Assembly (NCBI GenBank): GCA_947572235.1
Contig: CANPBB010000007.1
Span: 1-57,370, forward strand
Length of the DNA: 57,370 nucleotides
DNA from: an uncultured Clostridia bacterium
Lineage (GTDB): Bacteria; Bacillota; Clostridia; Oscillospirales; Oscillospiraceae
Reading direction: 5' to 3'
Each line of letters starts with the position of its first letter. The first letter of the stretch is position 1. A program made the position numbers and the translations under genes. The notes below the pieces were generated by a model that was not told where the DNA came from, ran no database searches, and was given only the letters and a program-made list of their open reading frames with translations. Below, piece after piece: positions 22,998 through 30,925 of the stretch.

Positions 22998-24506
22998 TTG
23001 AAAACGCCAACAACACTGATCATTATGGACGGCTACGGTCTGACAGGGCCGGGGGCGGGGAACGCCGTGGTAAACGCCAGTACGCCGGTGCTGGATCAGC
23101 TCTTTGCCAACAATCCCCATACCACACTCTCCGCCAGCGGGCTGGACGTGGGCCTGCCCGACGGGCAGATGGGCAACAGCGAGGTGGGGCACACCAACAT
23201 CGGCGGCGGCCGGGTGGTGTTCCAGGACCTGCCCCGGATCTCCCGCGCCATTGAGGACGGCAGCTTCTATGAGAACGCCGCCTACGTCAGCGCCATGGAC
23301 GCGTGCCTGAAAAACGACGCCGCCCTCCACCTCTTCGGCCTGCTTAGCGACGGCGGAGTCCACTCCCACAACACCCACCTCTGGGCGCTTCTGAAGATGG
23401 CCAAGATCCGTGGCCTCCGCCGCGTGTATATTCACGCGTTCCTGGACGGCCGGGACGTGTCCCCCACCAGCGGCAAGGACTTTGTGGCCGAGACTGCGGA
23501 GAAGTGCAGGGAGATCGGCGTGGGCAAAATCGCCACCGTAATGGGGCGCTACTACGCCATGGACCGCGACAAGAGATGGGACCGGGTAGAGCGGGCCTAC
23601 GACGCCTTGGTCTACGGTACCGGGGTGATGAACAGCGACCCGGTGGACGCGGTGGCCCGGAGCTACAAAGCCGGCGTCACCGATGAGTTTGTGGAGCCGG
23701 TAGTCTGCGACAAGGACGGCATGGTCTCCGACAACGACAGCATTATCTTCTTCAACTACCGCCCTGACCGGGCCCGTGAGATTACCCGCTGCTTCGTGGA
23801 TCCGGAGTTTGACGGCTTCAAACGCCAGTTCTTTCCCCTGACCTATATCTGCACCACGGAGTACGACGCCTCCATGCCCAATGTGCAGGTGGCCTTCCCC
23901 CGGCTGAAGGTAGCCAACGGCTTGGGCGAGTACCTGAGCAAGATGGGCATGCGCCAGCTGCGCATCGCGGAGACGGAGAAGTACGCCCATGTGACTTTCT
24001 TCTTCAACGGCGGCGTGGAGACGGTGTACCCCGGGGAGGACCGGGTGCTGGTCAACTCCCCTAAGGTGGCCACCTACGATCTCCAGCCGGAGATGAGCGC
24101 CGTGGAGGTCACAGACCGCTGTGTGGAGCGCATCGAGTCCGGGGAATACGACGTGATCATCCTGAACTTCGCCAACTGCGACATGGTGGGCCACACCGGC
24201 ATCTATGACGCGGCGGTGAAGGCGGTGGAGACGGTGGACGTGTGCGTAGGCCGCGTGATCGAGGCCACCCGCGCCATGGGCGGCATCGCCATGGTCACCG
24301 CCGACCACGGCAACGCCGAGGAGATGACAAAGCCCGACGGCTCCCCTATGACGGCCCACACCACCAATCTGGTGCCCTTCATTGTAGTGGGCGCGGCGGT
24401 AGAGCTCCAGCCGGGCCGCTTAGCAGACATCGCGCCAACCCTGCTGGATCTAATGGGCTTAGAGTGCCCGCCGGAGATGGACGGCAAGAGCCTGATCAAA
24501 AAGTAA
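22998..24506 (+). CDS. gpmI: 2,3-bisphosphoglycerate-independent phosphoglycerate mutase
   Basis: A 502-residue Mn-dependent mutase of the alkaline phosphatase superfamily interconverting 3- and 2-phosphoglycerate. Seen are the N-terminal LIIMDGYG metal site, the catalytic serine in MGNSEVGHTNIGGGRVV, HAFLDGRDVSP, GRYYAMDRDKRWDR, NYRPDRAREIT, NFANCDMVGHTG and TADHGNAEEM. It uses the weaker GAGGGG site. An intrinsic terminator follows immediately. Confidence 0.97.
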   Translation: MKTPTTLIIMDGYGLTGPGAGNAVVNASTPVLDQLFANNPHTTLSASGLDVGLPDGQMGNSEVGHTNIGGGRVVFQDLPRISRAIEDGSFYENAAYVSAMDACLKNDAALHLFGLLSDGGVHSHNTHLWALLKMAKIRGLRRVYIHAFLDGRDVSPTSGKDFVAETAEKCREIGVGKIATVMGRYYAMDRDKRWDRVERAYDALVYGTGVMNSDPVDAVARSYKAGVTDEFVEPVVCDKDGMVSDNDSIIFFNYRPDRAREITRCFVDPEFDGFKRQFFPLTYICTTEYDASMPNVQVAFPRLKVANGLGEYLSKMGMRQLRIAETEKYAHVTFFFNGGVETVYPGEDRVLVNSPKVATYDLQPEMSAVEVTDRCVERIESGEYDVIILNFANCDMVGHTGIYDAAVKAVETVDVCVGRVIEATRAMGGIAMVTADHGNAEEMTKPDGSPMTAHTTNLVPFIVVGAAVELQPGRLADIAPTLLDLMGLECPPEMDGKSLIKK

Positions 24507-24508
24507 AG

Positions 24509-24544
24509 ATTGGGGAGAGGCAAAGCCTCTCCCCAATTTTATAT
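24509..24544 (+). terminator. Intrinsic terminator after gpmI
   Basis: Arms ATTGGGGAGAGGC / GCCTCTCCCCAAT with an AAA loop, followed by TTTATAT. Confidence 0.88.
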
Positions 24545-24645
24545 GCTGTACCTCACAGTTAAAAAAGCTTTCTTCCAGTTCTTTTCTCCCGCCGGACAAG
24601 CATAGAGTATAACCATCAGCGCTTTTACGAAAGGAGAAACACGCC

Positions 24646-25818
24646 ATGCGCCGTCCCTCACACACTCCTATCTCCCGGCGGCTGGGTGCCGTCGCTCTGT
24701 CCATCACCATCCTCTGGGTCGTCTTTGCCGCCGCCGGCAGTGATACGGTAGGCAGCGCCATGGAGGCCCTGAGCCGCCAAGGCCAGCTGCCCATCGCCCT
24801 GCTGCGCCAAGAGCTGGGCGACATCCGCCGGGAGGACCTTTTGACTACGGCCACGGAGCTGGTGATCAGCCAGTCCCCCCTCCTATTGGGCAGCCGTGAG
24901 GCCATTCTCTCCCTGCGCTCCGAGGACCAAGGCGAGGATGAGACGCGGCAGGAAACCCCCATCCGGGAGGAACCGGTGTCCCCAGAGCCGGTGTCCCCGG
25001 ATACCGCCGCCCCGCTCACCTTCGCCGACAACGGTGTGCCCGCCAAGACGCTGCTGCCCACCTCCTCGGAGGGGTATCTGCTGCGGGGGCTGGCCTATAT
25101 TAACAATTATTCCAACAATTCCCTTACGGCGGAGGAGGTGCAGGGGGATTTTGCCGCCGTTTTGGGGGAGGGGGAGCCTCAGGTGCTTATTGTCCACACC
25201 CACGGCAGCGAGGCCTACACCATGCCTCCCGGGCAGGAGTATGTCCCCAGCGGGGAGAGCCGTACCACTGACACCGCCTACAATGTAGTGCGTATCGGCG
25301 ATGAGATCGCGGACGTTCTCTCCCAGCGGGGGATCTCCACTATCCACGACCGCAGCCTCTACGACTATCCCCAGTACAATGGCGCCTATGACCGCTCCTT
25401 GGACGCAATTGAGGGATATTTGGCCAAATATCCCAGTATTTGCTTCGTTTTGGATGTCCATCGGGACGCTATCTCCGACGGCGAGGGCACCGTCTATAAG
25501 GTGATTTCCGAGACGGCGCAGGGGCCATCGGCCCAGCTCTCCCTGATTGTGGGGACCAATGGCAGCGGGCTTAGCCATGACCGCTGGCGGGAGAATCTGC
25601 GGCTGGCTGCCGCTGTCCAAGATACGATTTTACAGGACTTTCCCACCCTTATGCGGCCCATTACCGTGCGCAACTCCCGCTATAACCAGCACTGCACCAC
25701 CGGCAGCCTGCTGGTGGAGGTGGGGGCGGCGGGCAACTCCCTCGATGAGGCCCTTTTGGCGGCAAAATTGTTTGCAGAAGGCTTTGCGGATACAATTTTA
25801 CCGACAAAAACGCCCTAA
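24646..25818 (+). CDS. spoIIP: Stage II sporulation protein P
   Basis: A 390-residue sporulation amidase. Residues 1-33 form a signal anchor (RRLGAVALSITILWVVFAAAG), followed by a low-complexity Pro/Glu linker (about 85-125). The SpoIIP catalytic domain starts at about 165, with VLIVHTHGSEAYTMPPG, VVRIGDEIADVLSQRGI, FVLDVHRDAI and LLVEVGAAGNSLDEALLAAKLFAEG. SpoIIP, with SpoIID and SpoIIM, digests septal peptidoglycan during engulfment in the mother cell. The family's metal histidines are present. A CATAGAGT at about 24602 resembles a SigE -10 but lacks a clear -35. Confidence 0.94.
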   Translation: MRRPSHTPISRRLGAVALSITILWVVFAAAGSDTVGSAMEALSRQGQLPIALLRQELGDIRREDLLTTATELVISQSPLLLGSREAILSLRSEDQGEDETRQETPIREEPVSPEPVSPDTAAPLTFADNGVPAKTLLPTSSEGYLLRGLAYINNYSNNSLTAEEVQGDFAAVLGEGEPQVLIVHTHGSEAYTMPPGQEYVPSGESRTTDTAYNVVRIGDEIADVLSQRGISTIHDRSLYDYPQYNGAYDRSLDAIEGYLAKYPSICFVLDVHRDAISDGEGTVYKVISETAQGPSAQLSLIVGTNGSGLSHDRWRENLRLAAAVQDTILQDFPTLMRPITVRNSRYNQHCTTGSLLVEVGAAGNSLDEALLAAKLFAEGFADTILPTKTP

Positions 25819-25943
25819 AAAGTTTCGAAAAACGCGTTTTTGAAAAAAGCGGCAAAAACCGCGAAAAAACGGCCAAAAAAGCGAAAAAACAGCGAAATTT
25901 TGCGCCTCGGTTGCACGCGGTTGCCTTTCGATCTTTTTCGGTG
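25819..25943. other. A-rich spacer between spoIIP and cdd
   Basis: A strongly purine-skewed stretch with tandem-like units (GCGAAAAAAC, GGCCAAAAAA) at about 25846-25900. It contains the cdd -35. No gene and no clear terminator hairpin. Confidence 0.4.
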
Positions 25944-25949
25944 TATAAT
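25921..25949 (+). promoter_or_regulatory. Promoter of cdd
   Basis: TTGCCT (25921-25926), a 17-bp spacer and TATAAT (25944-25949), 33 bp upstream of the ATG. Confidence 0.7.
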
Positions 25950-25981
25950 GACAGCATTCTACATAGAAAGAGGTGGAGGAT

Positions 25982-26374
25982 ATGACCACGCAGGAGCTGT
26001 GCGCCGCCGCCCGGCGTATGCTGGCGATGGCCTATGTGCCCTACTCCCACTTCCCTGTGGGGGCCGCGCTGGAGTGTATGGACGGCACGGTGTTTACCGG
26101 CTGCAATATTGAGAACGCCGCCTATGGACCCTCCAACTGCGCCGAGCGCACGGCGGTCTTTAAGGCCGTCAGCGAGGGGTACCGGGATTTTCGCCGCATC
26201 GCCATTGCCGCGGACACGGAGGCCTTCTGCGCCCCCTGCGGCGTCTGCCGGCAGGTGCTCCACGAGTTTGCGCCGGATCTGGAGGTCATTTTGGTGAACC
26301 GTTTGGGTGAGACGCGGACGCTGACACTGCCGGAGCTGTTTCCCTACAGCTTTGGCGGCGACATCTTAGGTTAA
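25982..26374 (+). CDS. cdd: Cytidine deaminase
   Basis: A 130-residue homotetramer-type cytidine deaminase (pyrimidine salvage: cytidine or deoxycytidine to uridine plus ammonia). The zinc site is complete: GCNIENAAYGPSNCAERTAVFKAV (Cys-Ala-Glu) and CAPCGVCRQVLHEF (PCxxC). The start at 25982 was chosen because AAAGAGGTG lies 7 nt upstream. The YcxB-like gene follows after 13 nt, so the two are probably co-transcribed. Confidence 0.96.
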   Translation: MTTQELCAAARRMLAMAYVPYSHFPVGAALECMDGTVFTGCNIENAAYGPSNCAERTAVFKAVSEGYRDFRRIAIAADTEAFCAPCGVCRQVLHEFAPDLEVILVNRLGETRTLTLPELFPYSFGGDILG

Positions 26375-26387
26375 GGGAGGGCACGGG

Positions 26388-26918
26388 ATGGAGTACCACA
26401 GGACGTTCCAGATCGGCCAGCAGGAGGCCATGGACTTCTACCTCTATCAAGCCCTCCGCCACCGCTCGCTGGGGGCTGTGGGCTTCTGCGCGGTGGGGCT
26501 TTTGATCTGCTGGCTCTACTCCGCTCAGGCGCAGAGGTCCCCCGTCTCCTTTGCCGTCTCCATGGTGGTCACCTTTATAGCCGTGCTGGCGGCGATTTTA
26601 GGCGGCTACTACTTCACTCTCCGAAACAAGGTCCGCGCCGCCATCCGCCGGCGGGGCCGGGAGCGGTACCCGCAGGAGATCCTGATCAACGGCTTCGGCC
26701 TGCGCTGTACCGCCAGCGGCCGGGAGGTGAAGGTGGCCTTTGAGAAGATCCGTGAGATTCGGGAGACCAAGAGGGCGGTGTATATCTACATGACGGAGAA
26801 CGACGCCTGGATTCTCCCCAAGGCCCAGATGGAGGACCCGGCGGCGGAGGCCGCCAAGCTCCGGGAGATCTTCGGCATGGTGATCGAGTCCCAGCGGCTG
26901 CACCTGCGGAAGGGGTAG
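26388..26918 (+). CDS. YcxB-like membrane protein
   Basis: A 176-residue protein with a short cytoplasmic N-terminus, two membrane helices (about 29-46 and 52-75) and a C-terminal soluble domain with a beta-rich YcxB-type pattern (INGFGLRC..., VAFEKIREIRETKRAVYIYMTENDAWILPKAQM). The family is widespread in Firmicutes and of unknown function. It lies directly behind cdd with GGGAGGGCACGGG as ribosome site. Confidence 0.8.
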   Translation: MEYHRTFQIGQQEAMDFYLYQALRHRSLGAVGFCAVGLLICWLYSAQAQRSPVSFAVSMVVTFIAVLAAILGGYYFTLRNKVRAAIRRRGRERYPQEILINGFGLRCTASGREVKVAFEKIREIRETKRAVYIYMTENDAWILPKAQMEDPAAEAAKLREIFGMVIESQRLHLRKG

Positions 26919-27022
26919 GGCGGTACGCGCGGGGGCGCGGCGGCCTTTTGCGGCCCTAAGGTACCGGCGGTGATTCGGGAAATTTTTGAAGGAAGCGTCT
27001 TGATCGAAGGTTTTAACGTGTA
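26919..27022. other. Spacer between the YcxB-like gene and the MITE
   Basis: No gene recognised. Short GC-rich palindromes (about 26927-26955) may end the cdd transcript. Confidence 0.3.
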
Positions 27023-27184
27023 AGAGCCTGTTTAATATCTCGACGTGTATGGATTGGCGAGTGGATTTTTTGCCCTGCAAGGCAAAAATCCGCAGGCATC
27101 CTGACGGATGGCAAGGATTTTTAACGCAGTCAGGGCGGAAAATACGCCGCCAAGACATGCGCAGGGAGATTTTAAACAGGCTCT
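27023..27184. mobile_element. MITE-like element with 19-bp terminal inverted repeats
   Basis: The left end AGAGCCTGTTTAATATCTC (27023-27041) is matched by the reverse complement of the right end, AGAGCCTGTTTAAAATCTC (27184-27166), with one mismatch in 19. The 162-bp interior has no reading frame of note but folds into hairpins such as TTTTTGCC / GGCAAAAA. Size, long terminal inverted repeats and lack of genes are what a miniature inverted-repeat transposable element looks like. No clear target duplication is visible. Confidence 0.7.
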
Positions 27185-27236
27185 AAGGGCGCACACAGCG
27201 CAGACGCCAACGGCCGCACTGTGTGCGCCCTTACAG
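27184..27236. repeat. Inverted repeat, 15-bp perfect arms
   Basis: TAAGGGCGCACACAG and CTGTGTGCGCCCTTA form perfect arms abutting the MITE. The arm resembles the GTAGGGGCGCACA repeats at 2891-2969, so it probably belongs to the same dispersed family. The following 27237-27440 contains no recognised gene. Confidence 0.6.
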
Positions 27237-27444
27237 GGTGATTTATGGGGGCATCCTATTGGGCGGGGGACAGGCAGTGAGGACACCGGTTTCCGCGGGC
27301 GGGTTGTTGCCTGCGCAAAATCCCTCCGCCGTGCGCCGCAGCCGGACGGCCCAGCGCGGCGGCTGCCGGCAGGGCGGGCGGGCGCGGCGTGTCCCTGCCG
27401 GTTAAAATCTGTTGGGGGGACGCGTCTAAGGCCCAACAATTTCC

Positions 27445-27473
27445 TTGACAAAGGTGCGGAAAAGGGGTATCCT
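27445..27473 (+). promoter_or_regulatory. metG: Promoter of the metG leader
   Basis: TTGACA (27445-27450), a 17-bp spacer and TATCCT (27468-27473). Predicted start near 27480, about 26 nt before the leader peptide ATG. Confidence 0.8.
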
Positions 27474-27493
27474 AAGAAAAAGATTCTTTGGAG

Positions 27494-27644
27494 GAGGGCA
27501 GGACGATGGGAAATTCCCGCTGCATGTGCATGATGATGCTTAGGACTGCCCTCAGCCACCTTTGAGGTCCGGTCCCGGCGTCTGTGCCCGGGAGGTCCCC
27601 AGCGGTTGACGGCAGTCTGATCCGTTCAGGCTGCTTTTTCTTTT
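27494..27644 (+). promoter_or_regulatory. Ribosome-mediated attenuator of metG (protector, antiterminator, terminator)
   Basis: Three mutually exclusive pairings can be read. (1) GAGGGCAG at 27494-27501 pairs with CTGCCCTC at 27546-27553 and would hide the leader peptide's ribosome site. (2) 27543-27557, inside the leader peptide's last codons, pairs with 27604-27618 over 15 positions with a single C-C mismatch and two or three G-U pairs; this is the antiterminator. (3) GCAGTCTGA at 27612-27620 pairs with TCAGGCTGC at 27626-27634 in a 9-bp hairpin followed by TTTTTCTTTT, an intrinsic terminator. Pairing 2 consumes the 5' arm of pairing 3. This logic parallels the trp and his attenuators. Confidence 0.82.
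27506..27565 (+). CDS. Met-rich leader peptide of metG
   Basis: A 19-codon frame MGNSRCMCMMMLRTALSHL, with GGAGGAGGG directly upstream at a proper distance (27490-27498). After the start there are four Met codons in five positions (codons 7, 9, 10 and 11) interspersed with Cys. The frame lies between a good promoter and a terminator, in front of the methionyl-tRNA synthetase gene. This is what an attenuator leader peptide for methionine should look like: ribosome stalling at ATG codons when Met-tRNA is short would favour the antiterminator. Too short for standard gene callers. Confidence 0.85.
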   Translation: MGNSRCMCMMMLRTALSHL

Positions 27645-27678
27645 GCCCACCATCATTTTTCTTAGGAGGACTTGCCCC

Positions 27679-29646
27679 ATGAGCCAGAAATACTATATCA
27701 CCACACCCATCTACTACCCCTCGGACAAGCTCCACATCGGCCACACCTACTGCACCGTGGCCACCGACGCCCTGGCCCGGTACCACCGGCTGAGGGGGGA
27801 GGAGGTCATGTTCCTCACCGGCACCGACGAGCACGGCCAGAAGATCGAGGACAAGGCCAAGGAGGCCGGCGTCTCCCCCAAGGAGTACGTGGATAAGATC
27901 GTGGAGGGGCCGGGGGGCGTTCTGGATCTGTGGAAGCTGATGAACATCTCCAACGACCGCTTCATCCGCACCACCGACGACTACCACGTCTCCGCCATCC
28001 AGAGGATTTTTAAGAAGCTTTACGACAAGGGCGACATCTACAAGGGCACGTATAAGGGCAAATACTGCAAGCCCTGCGAGAGCTTTTGGACGGAGAGCCA
28101 GCTGAAGGACGGCTGCTGTCCCGACTGCGGGCGGCCGGTTGCTGACGCGGAGGAGGAGGCCTACTTCTTCCGGCTCTCCAAGTATGCCGACAGGATTCAG
28201 GACCTTCTGGAAAACACCGATTTCCTACAGCCCCGGAGCCGGGTGAATGAGATGGTGAACAACTTCATTAAGCCCGGTCTGGAGGACCTGTGCGTCTCCC
28301 GCACCTCCTTCACCTGGGGCGTGCCGGTGGACTTTGACCCTAAGCACGTGGTCTATGTGTGGATTGACGCCCTCTCCAACTATATCACCGCCCTGGGGTA
28401 TGAAAACGACAGGTATGACGACTACGGCAAGGGCTGGTGGCCCGGGGTGAATATTGTGGGCAAGGAGATTGTCCGCTTCCACTCCATCATCTGGCCCGCC
28501 ATGCTCATGAGCTTAGGCGAGCCTCTGCCCAAGAAGGTCTTTGGACACGGCTGGCTGCTGCTGGACGGGGGCAAGATGTCCAAGTCCAAGGGCAATGTGG
28601 TGGATCCCTATATTCTGGCGGAACAGTTCGGTGTGGACGCCCTGCGCTTCTTCCTTCTGCGCACCTTCCCCTTCGGGTCCGACGGCAACTTCTCCAACGA
28701 GCTTTTGATCCAGACCATCAACACGGATTTGGCCAACGATCTGGGGAATTTGGTCAGCCGCACCACCGCCATGGCGGGGAAGTATTTTGGCGGCACCCTC
28801 CCCGCGGCGCGGCGCTATGAGAAGGAGAAGGATGACGAGCTGGTGTCTATGGTGCTGGGCCTCCGGGATCAGTACGAGGAGGCGATGGAGCACTATGCCC
28901 CCCACAAGGCGCTGGAGGAGGTCTTTAAGGTTATCCAGCGCTCCAACAAGTATATTGATGAGAATATGCCCTGGGCTCTGGCCAAGGACATGGAGGCCAA
29001 CGGGGCCCGGCTGGCCAGCGTCCTCTATCACCTGCTGGAGGCCACGCGGGTCTGCGGCATCCTGCTGACGCCTTTTATGCCCGGGAGCATGGACAAGCTC
29101 TTTGATCAGATCGGCGCGGGGGAGAACTGCCGGACCTGGCCCAGCGCCAAGATGTGGGCGGCGCTGGACGCGGAGGTGAGCGTCACCAAGGGGGAGAATC
29201 TGTTCCCCCGTATCGACATGGAGGCGGCGCTGGAGAAGCTGGAGGCCGCGGAGGCGGAGGCCAAAAGGGCCGCTCTGCCGGATATCGAGATCGAGCCTCA
29301 GACGGAGGAGAAGGTGGACTTTGAGACCTTCTGCAAGTCTGACTTCCGGGCGGTGAAGGTGAAGGCCTGCGAGGCGGTGAAGAAGAGCGCCAAGCTGCTG
29401 CGGTTCACCCTGGACGACGGCACCGGCGTGGACCGGCAGATCCTATCCGGCATCCACCAGTGGTATGAGCCGGAGGACCTTGTGGGCAGGACGCTGGTGG
29501 CTATCGTGAATCTGCCGCCGCGGAAGATGATGGGGCTGGAGAGCAATGGGATGATTATCTCCGCCGTCCACACCGAGAAGGGGGAGGAGAGCCTGCACCT
29601 GATTATGATTGACGACGCGATCCCGGCGGGGGCGAAGCTGTGCTGA
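27679..29646 (+). CDS. metG: Methionyl-tRNA synthetase
   Basis: A 655-residue class I synthetase that charges tRNA-Met. It has the HIGH-type motif KLHIGHTYC, the zinc-knuckle region CKPCESFWTESQLKDGCCPDCG, the GWLLLDGGKMSKSKGNVVDP signature (KMSKS) and the anticodon-binding helical domain. The C-terminal about 110 residues form an EMAP/Trbp111-type tRNA-binding domain (VDFETFCKSDFRAVKVKACEAV ... LPPRKMMGLESNGMI). The ATG at 27679 follows AGGAGG. Expression appears governed by the Met-leader attenuator just upstream. A terminator follows. Confidence 0.97.
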   Translation: MSQKYYITTPIYYPSDKLHIGHTYCTVATDALARYHRLRGEEVMFLTGTDEHGQKIEDKAKEAGVSPKEYVDKIVEGPGGVLDLWKLMNISNDRFIRTTDDYHVSAIQRIFKKLYDKGDIYKGTYKGKYCKPCESFWTESQLKDGCCPDCGRPVADAEEEAYFFRLSKYADRIQDLLENTDFLQPRSRVNEMVNNFIKPGLEDLCVSRTSFTWGVPVDFDPKHVVYVWIDALSNYITALGYENDRYDDYGKGWWPGVNIVGKEIVRFHSIIWPAMLMSLGEPLPKKVFGHGWLLLDGGKMSKSKGNVVDPYILAEQFGVDALRFFLLRTFPFGSDGNFSNELLIQTINTDLANDLGNLVSRTTAMAGKYFGGTLPAARRYEKEKDDELVSMVLGLRDQYEEAMEHYAPHKALEEVFKVIQRSNKYIDENMPWALAKDMEANGARLASVLYHLLEATRVCGILLTPFMPGSMDKLFDQIGAGENCRTWPSAKMWAALDAEVSVTKGENLFPRIDMEAALEKLEAAEAEAKRAALPDIEIEPQTEEKVDFETFCKSDFRAVKVKACEAVKKSAKLLRFTLDDGTGVDRQILSGIHQWYEPEDLVGRTLVAIVNLPPRKMMGLESNGMIISAVHTEKGEESLHLIMIDDAIPAGAKLC

Positions 29647-29649
29647 GGG

Positions 29650-29697
29650 ATTGAAAACAGAGGGACAGGCGTTTGCCTGTCCCTCCGCTGTTTTTGA
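29650..29697. terminator. Terminator between metG and the convergent secreted-protein gene
   Basis: The hairpin AGAGGGACAGGC / GCCTGTCCCTC is flanked by an A-rich stretch on the left and TGTTTTT on the right, and may serve both convergent genes. Confidence 0.8.
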
Positions 29698-29732
29698 AGG
29701 GTTGGGGGATGCGCTGTCTTCCGGCGCCGGTT

Positions 29733-30659
29733 TTACTCGCTGTAGGGCTTGTCCGTCTCAATCAGCATTCCCTGCTCCTTGTTCCAGCCCACGTAGAAAT
29801 GGAGGGCCTTGCCTAAGTCGCGGAGCTTGAAATAGTTGCTGCCGTTGATCTTGTACACGGTGGGGTTGGCGGCGGCACCGTTTACCGTCAGCTTGTCGTT
29901 GGTGGGCGCGGCGGTCACTCCGGCGGGCTGGGCGGGCTGGGTGGGCTTGCTCTCCACAAGGATGGTGCAGCTCCAGTCCTCATCGGGCGTCGTAATCTTT
30001 ACGACGGTATTGGGCCCAAACAGCTCCAGCAGGAAGTCCGGGCGCATCTTCAGCTCCGTTACCGGAAGGTAGCCGCAGCTCATAAAGTCCAACTCATAGA
30101 CTCCGTACTCGCTGGGAGCAACCCCATATTGGCCGAAAATTTCGAGGTCCATCATGTAAAAGGCGAGCGTGGTCGTCTCATTGGCGCAGCGCACAGGATC
30201 ACCGGTGATGGGCAGAATCGGCCCATGATTGTCGACAGATCCCGGGTTTTCCATGTATTGCTGGGATGATTCATACGCATCGCCTGCCGCGATCCGCTGG
30301 TCATACACGCCGTCCCCGTCCGGGTCCGACCACGCCTCTATGTTGAGGCGGGAGAAGCTCTCTCCGCCCTTGGTGAATACCACCTCGTTGCCCTTGGACA
30401 GCGCATACACATTTTCCGCCGTCCGCTGGCGGCTGGCCGCTTTGCTATAGGTACTCCAAATCACACCATAGTCCTCATCTGCATAGGAATCAGAGGCGGC
30501 CCAATCGCGGAGGGTAAAGGTTCTTGTGCCCAAGAATATCTCAGCGTCGGACTTGCCGGGCACCTCCAGCTTCCACGTTGATTCCGCCGCGAAGGCGGGG
30601 ACGGCAAGGCTCAGGCAGAGCGCCACGGCCAGCGCAAGGGACAAAAGCTTCTTTTCCAT
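29733..30659 (-). CDS. Secreted protein with C-terminal stalk (copper amine oxidase N-type) domain
   Basis: A 308-residue exported protein with a clear signal peptide (MEKKLLSLALAVALCLSLAVPAFAAES, cleavage after AFA). A unique beta-rich middle follows (WKLEVPGKSDAEIFLGTRTFTLRDWA; a calcium-loop-like DPDGDGVYD at about 110). After a Pro-rich linker (SKPTQPAQPAG) comes a domain of the copper-amine-oxidase N-terminal kind (VNGAAANPTVYKINGSNYFKLRDLGKALHFYVGW). Such stalk domains are common on Clostridia surface proteins. The start at 30659 follows AGAGGAG. Function unknown. The leader region contains a palindrome and a terminator, suggesting conditional expression. Confidence 0.82.
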   Translation of the reverse strand: MEKKLLSLALAVALCLSLAVPAFAAESTWKLEVPGKSDAEIFLGTRTFTLRDWAASDSYADEDYGVIWSTYSKAASRQRTAENVYALSKGNEVVFTKGGESFSRLNIEAWSDPDGDGVYDQRIAAGDAYESSQQYMENPGSVDNHGPILPITGDPVRCANETTTLAFYMMDLEIFGQYGVAPSEYGVYELDFMSCGYLPVTELKMRPDFLLELFGPNTVVKITTPDEDWSCTILVESKPTQPAQPAGVTAAPTNDKLTVNGAAANPTVYKINGSNYFKLRDLGKALHFYVGWNKEQGMLIETDKPYSE

Positions 30660-30694
30660 CTGGTTTTCTCCTCTCACTATCTCTTTTTACGCAC

Positions 30695-30732
30695 AAAAAG
30701 GCGCTCCCCCGCCCTCAAAGCGGAAGAGCGCC
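30695..30732 (-). terminator. Leader terminator upstream of the secreted-protein gene
   Basis: On the minus strand the arms GGCGCTC (30732-30726) and GAGCGCC (30706-30700), with a GCGG/CCGC-like inner part, are followed by TTTTTG. It lies between a promoter (30821-30793) and the start codon at 30659, so it may act as an attenuator or end a small RNA of about 90 nt. Confidence 0.6.
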
Positions 30733-30764
30733 GTATGGCCGTATAACGGTTTCAGGGCACGACA

Positions 30765-30794
30765 AAGCAAGCATAGCCATGGCTATGCTTGCTT
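30765..30794. promoter_or_regulatory. Perfect 30-bp palindrome overlapping a -10 region
   Basis: The half AAGCAAGCATAGCCA (30765-30779) is followed immediately by its exact reverse complement. On the minus strand it overlaps the -10 TATTAA (30798-30793) and the predicted start, as a repressor operator would. It could instead form a loopless RNA stem. Confidence 0.7.
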
Positions 30795-30821
30795 AATAGC
30801 GCCGTCCATGATCGCTGTCAA
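30793..30821 (-). promoter_or_regulatory. Promoter upstream of the secreted-protein gene
   Basis: Minus-strand TTGACA (30821-30816), a 17-bp spacer and TATTAA (30798-30793). Confidence 0.65.
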
Positions 30822-30925
30822 CCCCTTGTTCCCTCTTTTTCTGTATCCATATTCCCATTATACCGCACGCCTCCCCGCAGCGCAAGGGAAAAGTCCATTC
30901 TGTGGAAAAAACCGCCGAACATGGG

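Noticed and set aside
22974-24359. 461-codon minus-strand frame opposite gpmI
   Set aside because: A His/Val/Gly-rich mirror of a textbook phosphoglycerate mutase.
24590-24612. A SigE promoter before spoIIP
   Set aside because: A -10-like CATAGAGT is present but no -35 element stands at the right distance, so it is mentioned only within the gene entry.
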